A stretch of DNA of 37,703 nt from JARKQH01 sp964631605 (GTDB lineage: Bacteria; Verrucomicrobiota; Verrucomicrobiia; Limisphaerales; UBA8199), in NCBI GenBank assembly GCA_964631605.1, contig CAZVYG010000053.1:1-37703 (forward strand). The letters run 5' to 3'. Numbering within the stretch: position 1 is the first letter of the stretch; each line of letters starts with the position of its first letter. A model generated the notes under the pieces. That model saw only the letters and a list, made by a program, of their open reading frames with translations. It did no database searches and had not been told where the DNA came from. Shown here one piece after another: positions 18,296 through 26,699 of the stretch. The position numbers and the translations under genes are program-made.

Positions 18296-21200
18296 ATGCG
18301 CTGGCGACTGGCGATCTGGTTGTTCTTGAGCGTCCTCATCTCAGCCGCCTTATGGCGGCTGGGCAGGGACACCCTGGACTCTCACGCGGCCGCCTCCCCT
18401 GCCGCCCTGACAATGGGCTCGGCGCCGGTTCCAGCAACTCCCTCCCAATCTGCCAATCAGCCAATCAACGATTCGTCCAGAGGGCCTGCAGCCTCCCTCC
18501 GGCTGAGCAATACCACCCGCCCAACCAGCGAATGGGTTCGATGTGAAACGGCCATCCTCCTCCAAAATGCGCTGATTGACACCTCCCTGCCGACGGAGTT
18601 GCCGATACCCGAACCTTTGCGTGCCGCGCTGGAACCTGGCGCCTACATTGTCCAGGCTCGCGGCGGGTTGGACGAAACTTTCCGCGCCGTCCTTGCCAAT
18701 GCCGGCGCGGCCTTCATTGCCTATATTCCCAATAATGCCTGCCTGATCAGAGCCCCCTCCTCATCGGCTTTGGCGTTGGCGACGCACTCGCGTGTGCGCG
18801 CCGTGCTGCCCTACCATCCTTGGTTCAAGTTCGAGCCGGACCTACTGAAACAGGCCATGGAGGCGGGCGGCGGAACGCCGCACCCTGAGGCTGAAAAGAA
18901 TCTTGAGCTAAGACTCCTGCTTTTTGCGGAGGACCGCCAGGCGGCGGCTCTCGCCCTTCGGGAAGCCGGCGCAAAGGTCGTGGGTGAGGACCGCTCGCCA
19001 TTCGGCCCCGTGGTGAATGTTCGCGTTCCCGCCTCCCAACTGGCGGCTCTGGCGCGCTTGACGGGTGTTCAATCCATCGAGCTCGTGCGACGGCGAATGC
19101 CGGCCAGTGACCTGTCCCGCAGTCGGATCGGCGTCTCGAGCGATCCGGTCGCGGTCGGGAATTACCTGGGTCTGACGGGTACCAACGTCCTCATCAATCT
19201 CAACGACACCGGTGTGGATGCATCTCATCCCGACCTCATGGGCCGGGTTTATGCCGATGTCCCGGCCAGCGCCCACGATCCCAATGGCCATGGCACGCAC
19301 GTCGCCGGGGTGATCGCCGGCAGTGGCGCGTCATCCCAATCGGTCACCCAAGCCCCAGGTTCCCCCTTCCCGGTGGCGGAGCGGCACTTTCGTGGCGTGG
19401 CCCCGGCGGCGCGCCTCTTCGCCGTTGGCGTGCCTGCTGCGGAGCCATCGGCACTGACGGACTCTTACCTGCAGGAAACTGCGGCCCGCACCAACGCATT
19501 CATTTCCAACAACAGTTGGCACTACGACCAATCCACGGCTTATGATCTGGCAGCGGCCGGCTATGACGCCGCCGTTCGGGATGCGCTCCCGTTCGACACC
19601 GGGGAGCAACCCGTCCTCTTTGTCTTTGCCGCGGGTAACCAGGGTGCTGGCAACGACGATGGCACGGGCGGCGAGCCGGGCACGACTCCATCGCCCGCCA
19701 CCGCCAAGAATGTCATCACGGTTGGCGCTCTGGAACAGACCCGTCGCATCACCAACGCCGTGTGCGGGACCCGGCAGCCCTGGCTGCCAGTCACGGACAG
19801 CTCCAATCAAGTCGCGGCCTTCTCCAGCCGCGGGAATGTCGGGCTCGGTGTCGAAGGCGATTTCGGCCGCTTCAAGCCCGATCTGGTGGCGCCGGGAGCC
19901 TTTGTCGTTGCGGCGCGTTCCACCGAATGGGACTCGGCGGCCTATTACGACCCGACGAACTTCCCCGCCTGCACGAATCATGTCGAGGTGTTGAGTAACC
20001 TTAACGAATCCATCGGTCCCCATTATCGTTACGAGTCCGGCACCAGCCAGGCCGCGGGTGCGGTCGCCGGAACGCTTGCCCTGATCCAGGAGTTCTTCGA
20101 GCAACGCCTCGGGCGGACCAACAGTCCCGCCCTGATGAAAGCGCTCCTCATCAACGGCGCCCGGTTGCCGGAGCAATCGCCGGCCTGCGCGCTGAACAAC
20201 GTAACCAATCGCTGCGGTTGGGGCGTCGTCCAGTTGCCTCACAGCCTGCCTTCGTCCTGGACCAATGGCCTCGGCCCCCCCGGCCCCATGCTCTTCTTCG
20301 ACCAGCGACCGGACCAGGCGCTCTCCACCGGATCCGCCCGCACCCGATTTTTGTCGGTGGCTGAGGCAGCGCGAACGCTGCCGCTGCGCGCGACACTTGT
20401 CTGGACCGACCCTCCCGCCAATCCTGTCGCCGGCCTCAAGCTGGTGAACAACCTCGACCTCATCATCACGAATCTCGAAACCGGTGAAGTATTTGTGGGA
20501 AACTGCTTCCATGAAACCAACGGTTTTTCGAAGCCGTTTCCCGGCAACGCCGAAACGGTTGGCGATGCCATCAACAACGTCGAGAACATTTTCGTCGAAC
20601 CGCCGCTGGGCGGCAATTACTCGGTGACCGTCCGGGGCCGTTCTGTCAATGTCAATGCGGTGGCCGCCAATGCGGGCCCCGCCGCGCAAGACTATGCGCT
20701 GGTGATTTCCTGCGGCAAGGGCCAGGTCCCGGACGCCCTCGACCTCGCCGACAGTGCGTCCCGGCACGAGAATGAGCCGCGGGTGATGTTTCTGACCAAC
20801 AACCTTCCTCTTGCGGCAGGGTGGGTCGGCACTCATTTGTCCGGCGAGCGAATCGGCGCTCATCCACCATTGGCCTCCAATTATGTCGCAAACCCGGCCA
20901 CGAGCAACCAGACCATTACGCTCGGGGCTGCCAGCCAGTGGCGCTTCTATGTGTTCACGAACGACACGGCATTCACCAACCTGGCGTTTGCCACCTTCGC
21001 GCCGCCCACACTGTCGGTGCCGCGGCCGGGCCTGCCCTCCGGGGACCTGAGCAATCACTTTCGCGTCGAAGCCGACATTGACCTTTATGTGTCCCAGGAT
21101 TCTGCGCTCACGAATCTGGACGTTGCGGCCATCTCCGGCGCCTCCAAATCGCTGGGGCGCGGCGGCTCTGAAAGCCTTGTGTTCACCAACGCTCTGCCGG

Positions 21201-24200
21201 GCGCCTATTACATCGGGGTGAAATGCGAAACGCAGCAGGGCGCGGAGTACGAATTCCTCGCCGTCGCCGGCGAGGAGCCTTTCTGCGAAAGTGTCAATGA
21301 CGCAGGCTTGCGGTTGCGGGCATTCCCGGTTCCGAATGAAATCCCCGCCGCCGGCGCCTACTCGCCCGGCCTCACCCGGCTGCTTGCAATCGCCGAGGAG
21401 CCGTTCACGGTGCGGCGGGTTGTGGTTACCAATATCTTATCGCATGAGGCGCTGGGCGACCTGCTCGGCGCGCTCACTCACGGCAGCCGTTCGGTGGTGC
21501 TCAACAATCATTCAACCAACGGGCCGGTGGTTTCGCAGCCCTTCGTTTTCGACGATTCGCTCGAGGGCGGCCTTCCCTGGGCGCGGCCGTCGGACGGCCC
21601 CGGCAGCCTTGCCGATTTTGCGGGAGGGGAGGGGCGGGGGCAGTGGTTGTTCAGCATGCTGAGCACGAACCGCCCCGGCACCAACGAGGCGCTTTTCCTC
21701 CTGCTCAGCAAACAACCGCCTTTGGACGATGCGGTTGACTTCGTTTTGGCAGGCGGCGCCTGCCGGGACGATTTTCTGTCCGTGCCTGCCGGCGCTGTCA
21801 GCCTCGAGGTGATGGCGCAAGTGATTTCGAATTCCGGGCCGGTAACCCTCGAGGTGGGCGAGCTGGACGAGGTCCCCGGAGCCGTGCATCGGCTTACCCT
21901 GCTGCCCCCCGAAACCAACGGGGTTCTCAGGGTTTTCGGCCAAAGCAATCCGCCTCTTCGAGAGGGCGTTTACCGCATTCGTTCATGCAACAGCGGGTCC
22001 GAGCCAATCATCCTGTCTATCGCATGCAAGATCACTCCGGGGGGGACTCCACAGGAGCAGACTTGGGTGCGTTCTGCCCAATCCCTGCCGATTCTCGACG
22101 CTGCGGCCGTTCGCTCGGCGATGGTCGTTACCAACGAAGGTTGCCTCGCCGCCCTTGAAGTGGGTGTTCGCCTCAACCATCCACGGCTTTCGGACCTGGT
22201 GCTTCACTTGGTGAGTCCGGCCGGCACCCGCCTGCTACTGATGGAAAACCGGGGCGGCGATTCCACCAACGGCCTGGGGGCGGACGTGACGCTCACCAAC
22301 ATTGTGCCCGTGTCTTCCGCCGGCGGGCCGGAAGCCTACACCAACACCCTCGACGTCGGACAGGTCGCCGGCGTGCTGCACATAGATTATGAGTTTTATT
22401 CGCTCCCCGATTCACTCCGCGTCTATTATGAATCCAATCTGGTGTTCGACAGCGGCCTGATGAGCGGGTCCGGTGAAACAAATGTCACCTTCGGCCCCGG
22501 CGTTTCCACCCAGGTCACCATCGTGGTGAACGAAGGCGACAATTACGACCCCGATACGGCGTGGTATTACACCGTGACCTCGACGCGCCCCGGCTATCGC
22601 TTCCTGCGTTTTACGGAGGATCTCGCGGCCGCCCTGGGACCGATCAAATTCGCCGCGCCGCCGCTGGACCGTCTTCCGGGCGGCCCCCGGGACTCCCCTG
22701 AACCGATCTATTACCTGCCTGAGGAGCCGATGCTCCGCCTTCGGGGAGAGCCTGCTGCCGGAACGTGGCAACTGGAAATTGAAGACACGCGTGCCGGAGC
22801 AGATCTCCCCGCGGCCATGTTGTTAAGTTGGGAGTTGGGATTGAGCCTCCCGCCGGCGGTTCCGCCGCCCATCCCGTTGGCTCATGATGAACCCATGACC
22901 AACACCGTGGGGCCGGGCCGCTCCGTTTCGTACGCCTTGTGGGTGCCTGCCTGGGCCGGAGCCGTAACCAATGCTCTCCTGTCCGCCTCCGGGCCGGTCA
23001 ATCTCCTCTTTAACCAACTGGCGCCTCCCTCGGGAACCAACGTTGGCGACATCGCGCTGCTTACCGGGGTTACTGCGGGGCAATTTCTCCTGGCCACCAA
23101 CTCCAATCCGGGGCTGCTGCCGGGCAGCCTTTATTATCTTGGCGTTCAAAACCCCGGCACCACTTCGGTCTCTTTTGTTCTTCAGGCTTCCTTCCAGGTA
23201 ACCGCCCTCACAAACCACCTTTCTTTGTCTGGAATGCTTGGTCCGGGCGCTGAGCCGGCTTACTTTTCCTTTGATGTGGCTTCAAACGCCACCGCCGTTT
23301 CCTTTCAGTTGCTTGATCTGGAGGCCGATCTAGATCTTGTGTTGCAGCGGGGAACGCCCTTTCCCACTCCCGAAGCATGCGCCGTTGGCAGTTTCTTCCC
23401 GGGGAGCCATTCTGAACAGATACTGCTGTTTCCCGGCGGTTCGCCCGTGTCGCTTGCGCCCGGGCGCTGGTATCTCGGCATCTTTAACCGCGACCTTTCC
23501 GCCTCGAGCTATACGGTCTTGGTAGATGAGTATCAAAACGATTGGCCCGAAATCATCCCTTTATGGAGTGGTGTGCCGCTCTATCGCACGGGCCTGGCTC
23601 CCGGCCAGGCCGAGTACTTCCAGTTTCGCGTCTCGACCAACGCGCAGCGCCTCCAATTTGAGATTCAGGGGGCGACTTCGGATATGTCTCTCGTTGCCCG
23701 CCGCGGCCTGCCTTTGCCCACCTTGGACGATTACTCGCTGCTGAGCGTCAATCCCGGAACGAATGATGAGCTGATAACCATCTTCAGCGACTCCGCTCCC
23801 GTCCGCCTCAGCCCCGGAGACTGGTTCCTCTCAGCCATCAACACCTCTGGTTTCACGGCGGATTACTCGATTCTCGCCACTGAATTCGCCACGGCCGCCC
23901 GCCGCGGCCTGATTACCGGCGCCGGAATCAGCGGCGGCAGTTTCTGCCTGAATTGGGAATCGGTCCCCGGTGTGCATTATTTCGTCCAAGGGCTCATCGG
24001 CTTCGAGGACAGCGCTTGGGCGACGCTCTCGCCCACGCTCACGGCCACCTCCGAGACCTCCAGTTGGTGTCAGCCCCTTTCGTCACCCTACCGGTACTTC
24101 CGGGTGCAGGAGGGTTTGGTGCTGGGGGAGGGGACCACCGTGCCCTGGATTCGGCAAATCAGCACTTCGGACGACGGCACCCTGATCAAGTGGACCGGGT

Positions 24201-24373
24201 CCACCAACTGCGCGTTTGAGGTTCAATGGGCGCCGCTTCCTGGTGCCGACGGTTGGACCTCGTTCACGAACCGGGTCGAATCCAGCAACGGCTTGTTCGA
24301 GTTCCTCGATGATGGCTCCCAGTGCGGCGGTTTCGGCGAAAGCCGGTTCTATCGCTTGCGGCAGCTCCCGTGA
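18296..24373 (+). CDS. Giant secreted subtilisin-like protease, 2025 residues, paralogue of the preceding gene
   Basis: The N-terminal hydrophobic segment (residues 5-20) and prodomain align with the preceding protein (shared AILL-NAL-DTS and PGAYIVQ). The S8 triad is intact: D304 in NDTGVD, H332 in GHGTH and S584 in SGTSQA. A KP-43-like jelly roll (LVWTDPPANP) and PPC-like regions follow. A P domain (HPRLSDLVLHLVSPAGT from 1295; YLPEEP...GTWQLEIEDTRAG from 1473) is interrupted by a roughly 90-residue beta-rich insert instead of the LamG block. Several PPC-like repeats (about 1540-1860) and a C-terminal domain ending in RFYRLRQLP finish the protein. The 111-base gap upstream shows no terminator and no clear promoter, so the two genes may be co-transcribed. 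They are evidently a tandem duplication that diverged by domain insertion. Confidence 0.85.
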   Translation: MRWRLAIWLFLSVLISAALWRLGRDTLDSHAAASPAALTMGSAPVPATPSQSANQPINDSSRGPAASLRLSNTTRPTSEWVRCETAILLQNALIDTSLPTELPIPEPLRAALEPGAYIVQARGGLDETFRAVLANAGAAFIAYIPNNACLIRAPSSSALALATHSRVRAVLPYHPWFKFEPDLLKQAMEAGGGTPHPEAEKNLELRLLLFAEDRQAAALALREAGAKVVGEDRSPFGPVVNVRVPASQLAALARLTGVQSIELVRRRMPASDLSRSRIGVSSDPVAVGNYLGLTGTNVLINLNDTGVDASHPDLMGRVYADVPASAHDPNGHGTHVAGVIAGSGASSQSVTQAPGSPFPVAERHFRGVAPAARLFAVGVPAAEPSALTDSYLQETAARTNAFISNNSWHYDQSTAYDLAAAGYDAAVRDALPFDTGEQPVLFVFAAGNQGAGNDDGTGGEPGTTPSPATAKNVITVGALEQTRRITNAVCGTRQPWLPVTDSSNQVAAFSSRGNVGLGVEGDFGRFKPDLVAPGAFVVAARSTEWDSAAYYDPTNFPACTNHVEVLSNLNESIGPHYRYESGTSQAAGAVAGTLALIQEFFEQRLGRTNSPALMKALLINGARLPEQSPACALNNVTNRCGWGVVQLPHSLPSSWTNGLGPPGPMLFFDQRPDQALSTGSARTRFLSVAEAARTLPLRATLVWTDPPANPVAGLKLVNNLDLIITNLETGEVFVGNCFHETNGFSKPFPGNAETVGDAINNVENIFVEPPLGGNYSVTVRGRSVNVNAVAANAGPAAQDYALVISCGKGQVPDALDLADSASRHENEPRVMFLTNNLPLAAGWVGTHLSGERIGAHPPLASNYVANPATSNQTITLGAASQWRFYVFTNDTAFTNLAFATFAPPTLSVPRPGLPSGDLSNHFRVEADIDLYVSQDSALTNLDVAAISGASKSLGRGGSESLVFTNALPGAYYIGVKCETQQGAEYEFLAVAGEEPFCESVNDAGLRLRAFPVPNEIPAAGAYSPGLTRLLAIAEEPFTVRRVVVTNILSHEALGDLLGALTHGSRSVVLNNHSTNGPVVSQPFVFDDSLEGGLPWARPSDGPGSLADFAGGEGRGQWLFSMLSTNRPGTNEALFLLLSKQPPLDDAVDFVLAGGACRDDFLSVPAGAVSLEVMAQVISNSGPVTLEVGELDEVPGAVHRLTLLPPETNGVLRVFGQSNPPLREGVYRIRSCNSGSEPIILSIACKITPGGTPQEQTWVRSAQSLPILDAAAVRSAMVVTNEGCLAALEVGVRLNHPRLSDLVLHLVSPAGTRLLLMENRGGDSTNGLGADVTLTNIVPVSSAGGPEAYTNTLDVGQVAGVLHIDYEFYSLPDSLRVYYESNLVFDSGLMSGSGETNVTFGPGVSTQVTIVVNEGDNYDPDTAWYYTVTSTRPGYRFLRFTEDLAAALGPIKFAAPPLDRLPGGPRDSPEPIYYLPEEPMLRLRGEPAAGTWQLEIEDTRAGADLPAAMLLSWELGLSLPPAVPPPIPLAHDEPMTNTVGPGRSVSYALWVPAWAGAVTNALLSASGPVNLLFNQLAPPSGTNVGDIALLTGVTAGQFLLATNSNPGLLPGSLYYLGVQNPGTTSVSFVLQASFQVTALTNHLSLSGMLGPGAEPAYFSFDVASNATAVSFQLLDLEADLDLVLQRGTPFPTPEACAVGSFFPGSHSEQILLFPGGSPVSLAPGRWYLGIFNRDLSASSYTVLVDEYQNDWPEIIPLWSGVPLYRTGLAPGQAEYFQFRVSTNAQRLQFEIQGATSDMSLVARRGLPLPTLDDYSLLSVNPGTNDELITIFSDSAPVRLSPGDWFLSAINTSGFTADYSILATEFATAARRGLITGAGISGGSFCLNWESVPGVHYFVQGLIGFEDSAWATLSPTLTATSETSSWCQPLSSPYRYFRVQEGLVLGEGTTVPWIRQISTSDDGTLIKWTGSTNCAFEVQWAPLPGADGWTSFTNRVESSNGLFEFLDDGSQCGGFGESRFYRLRQLP

Positions 24374-24426
24374 CCCGAAGATTTGTCTGGCTATCCTCCG
24401 GATTTTCGGTAAGGACACTTGACGTT

Positions 24427-25467
24427 ATGGCAAAACCACACTCTTACAAATTCTGTTTCGGACCGTGGAATCTGAGCGAAGGCCAGGATCCCTACGGCCC
24501 CACGACTCGTCCAGCGCAGTCCTTCGACTGGAAACTGGAACAACTCAAGAAGCTGGGATTCGACGCCATGATGTTCCATGACGACGATGCGGTTCCGGAC
24601 ATTGATGGCAAATCGGACAGCCAGTTGCGCAAAGAAGCGCGCGAATTGAAGAAGCGCCTCGATGGCGCGGGCATCGCGGCGGAAATGGTCGCGCCGCGAC
24701 TGTGGTTCAGTCCCATGACGATTGACGGGGCCTATACCAGCAACGATCCCAAATGCCGCAAATACGCGATTGAACGCTCCCTCCGTTGCATTGACATTGC
24801 CCGGTGCCTGGGCACGGACCTCATCGTCTTGTGGCTGGCTCGCGAGGGCACCTACCTGCGCGAATCCAAGAACGGCCGCCGCAGTGTCGAGTTGCTGGTG
24901 GAGGCCCTGGACCAGATGCTGGCCTATGACAAGCGAATCCGCCTGGCCATCGAGCCGAAGCCCAACGAGCCGATGGACCACGCCTACCTGCCCACGATTG
25001 GCCACGCGCTGGCCATTGCGCAATTGACCCGCGACCCCAAACGTGTCGGTTGCCTGATCGAAAGCGCCCATGCGATCCTCGCCGGCCTGGACCCCGCCGA
25101 CGAAATTGATTTCGCCATGGCTTTCGGCAAGCTCTGGTCCCTCCATCTCAACGACCAGAACGGTTTGAAATTCGACCAGGATAAACCTTTCGGCAGCGCC
25201 AACCTCCGCGTCGCCTTCAACCAGGTCCGCGCCCTCGAGCGCAACGGCTACGGCAAAAACGGGGAATTCGTCTGCTTCGACGTTCATCCCTTCCGCCCCA
25301 CCAAAGTCGAGCATTGGCTCGCGCACCTCGAAAACAGCCGCCGCACTTTCCTCCGCCTCGTCCAAAAGGCCCGCTCCTTTAACGAGAAGGCGGCCAAGGC
25401 GCTCATCGCGGACCGTAACTACGCCGCGTTGGACCAGATGGTGCTCGAGCACCTGATGGGCAGGTAA
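24427..25467 (+). CDS. Xylose-isomerase-like TIM-barrel sugar isomerase
   Basis: A 346-residue protein aligning along its length with actinobacterial-type xylose isomerases. Visible motifs are FGPWNLSEGQDPYG near residue 11, catalytic His in FHDDD (H51, D54), EPKPNEP (E176, K178), E212-x-x-H215, and FDQD (D250, D252) with the final metal ligand at D285. Compared with the usual ligand set (E181, E217, H220, D245, D255, D257, D287 in Actinoplanes-type numbering), the D245 position is His (H240). Metal site 1 is therefore altered and the substrate may not be xylose. The ATG at 24427 is chosen because the N-terminus then matches the family and AAGGA precedes it; an ORF opening at 24322 overlaps the previous gene. 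It is convergent with the SYLF gene. Confidence 0.75.
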   Translation: MAKPHSYKFCFGPWNLSEGQDPYGPTTRPAQSFDWKLEQLKKLGFDAMMFHDDDAVPDIDGKSDSQLRKEARELKKRLDGAGIAAEMVAPRLWFSPMTIDGAYTSNDPKCRKYAIERSLRCIDIARCLGTDLIVLWLAREGTYLRESKNGRRSVELLVEALDQMLAYDKRIRLAIEPKPNEPMDHAYLPTIGHALAIAQLTRDPKRVGCLIESAHAILAGLDPADEIDFAMAFGKLWSLHLNDQNGLKFDQDKPFGSANLRVAFNQVRALERNGYGKNGEFVCFDVHPFRPTKVEHWLAHLENSRRTFLRLVQKARSFNEKAAKALIADRNYAALDQMVLEHLMGR

Positions 25468-25481
25468 ACTCTCCGTCCCCG

Positions 25482-25514
25482 GCCCGCGCGGGCGGCGTGC
25501 CCGTTGGCGCGGGC
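25482..25514. terminator. GC-rich inverted repeats between convergent genes
   Basis: The 88-base gap between convergent stops contains a perfect 12-base palindrome GCCCGCGCGGGC (25482-25493) and a hairpin GCCCG-ttggcg-CGGGC (25499-25514). Neither is followed by a T tract on either strand, so intrinsic termination is only a possibility. Confidence 0.25.
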
Positions 25515-25555
25515 GTTCCCTCTGCCGGACACCCGCCGCCGGAAAACCAGGGAGC

Positions 25556-26230
25556 CTATTTGCGCGAGTACTGACTGATTTTTTCCGCGAGGGCGATCGC
25601 CGGCTTGGTCGGCTTCACCTTTTTGTCGAAGAGGATTTCCTTCATCGAAAGCGCCTCGCCGTAATAAGCGAGATTGCTGTCGGTGTCGGGCGAGATTTCG
25701 CCTCCCTTGATCGCCGCCCCGCCAAAAAGCCCCTGCCGCTCATCATACACCTTCACCGACTGCTCGGCGGACTTGAGCGTGCCCTCCTCGCCGGCGGAGG
25801 CGTCCCCGGCCGTTCCCCGCGCCTCCCCGCCAAATTCGAAAATCGGCTCGGCCAGCTTCGCGGCGCTCTCCGCGTTCATCAGCACAATAACCAGGAAAGA
25901 CTGCTGCCCGCCGATCTGGAAGCCCAAACTCGCTTCGTTGGCTTTCATGAAGGCCAGGGGTCCCCATTTGCCCGACTTGGCATCCTTGACCATGGCCATC
26001 CCCGAACCGCCTTGGAAAGCGAAGACGAACCCGGCTTTCGTCCGGTCCAGAAGAATGATCCCATGGGCCTTCTGCAGCACGTCGGCCGGGACGCGCTTGT
26101 CCGCTTTTTGCTGAAGGCTTTCAAATTTCGCGATCAGCTTCTGGGCCTTCTTCTCCAGTTGGGCCTTGTCGTCGCCCATCGCGGACAGTGCAACCACGCA
26201 GGCCAGACAAACAGTTACAATTTTTCTCAT
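25556..26230 (-). CDS. Secreted SYLF/Ysc84-domain lipid-binding protein
   Basis: A 224-residue protein with a signal peptide (MRKIVTVCLACVVALSAMG) and a SYLF domain as in yeast Ysc84 and many bacterial periplasmic proteins. Supporting segments are a helical start (AQLEKKAQKLIAKFESLQQK), then KAHGIILLDRTKAGFVFAFQ, GSGMAMVKD, SLGFQIGGQQSFLVIVLMN, LFGGAAIKGG and a closing ALSMKEILF. The family binds lipids or phosphoinositides in eukaryotes; the bacterial role is poorly defined. The start at 26230 is chosen because it begins the signal peptide directly; an ATG-type start 11 codons further out would add a non-signal extension. The gene is divergent from the redox operon with 238 bases between them. 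Confidence 0.78.
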   Translation of the reverse strand: MRKIVTVCLACVVALSAMGDDKAQLEKKAQKLIAKFESLQQKADKRVPADVLQKAHGIILLDRTKAGFVFAFQGGSGMAMVKDAKSGKWGPLAFMKANEASLGFQIGGQQSFLVIVLMNAESAAKLAEPIFEFGGEARGTAGDASAGEEGTLKSAEQSVKVYDERQGLFGGAAIKGGEISPDTDSNLAYYGEALSMKEILFDKKVKPTKPAIALAEKISQYSRK

Positions 26231-26468
26231 AAGCCAATATAACCACAATCTCGTGACAGTCATGTCCGGGTTCCCGACAGCCCGGTCCCTTCGCGCCGTT
26301 TGCGGGAGGCATAGGAAGCAGATTCAATGCCCACGATGGCCCCAAGACAACGGCCAGGCAAAATTAGCTATTCGGATGACAATAAATAGCCAGCTTTTGA
26401 CAATCCCGATGTAGCCGGTTTTTTCTCCCGCCCCGACAATCTTTCAGCATAAAATCGAGCACTGGGTT

Positions 26469-26699
26469 ATGAGTTTTTCACTCGAAGCAGATGCGAGCCG
26501 GCGTGAGTTCTTCCGCGCGGCAGCGCGGTATGGCCTGCTTGGCTTGGTGAGCGTGGGGGCGCTGGTGCTGGGACGGCGGGCAGGCGCTTCGGCAAGGTGC
26601 ATCAACCGGGGGATTTGCCGTGGCTGCCGCGTCTTCTCCGCCTGTGGGTTGCCGCCGGCCTTGTCGGCCAAGGCATTCAAACAGAGGACAAGCCTATGA
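26469..26699 (+). CDS. Small Tat-type four-cysteine protein, first gene of redox operon
   Basis: A 76-residue protein. The N-terminus has a twin-arginine motif S-R-R-E-F-F (residues 10-15) and a hydrophobic stretch (about 22-35). After it come four cysteines, C44, C50, C53 and C59, spaced C-x5-C-x2-C-x5-C and followed by GLPPALSAK. This could bind one iron-sulfur cluster or a metal ion. Its stop overlaps the start of the NHL gene as ATGA at 26696-26699. Overlap plus organised Tat and cysteine features argue that this short frame is a real gene. I do not recognise a named family. The product is probably a membrane-tethered or periplasmic redox peptide working with the NHL and ferredoxin proteins. 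Confidence 0.65.
   Translation: MSFSLEADASRREFFRAAARYGLLGLVSVGALVLGRRAGASARCINRGICRGCRVFSACGLPPALSAKAFKQRTSL

Noticed and set aside
26397..26455. TTGACA at 26397-26402 and TAAAAT at 26450-26455 upstream of the redox operon as a promoter
   Set aside because: Each hexamer is good alone, but they are 47 bases apart and neither has a matching partner at 16-18 bases.
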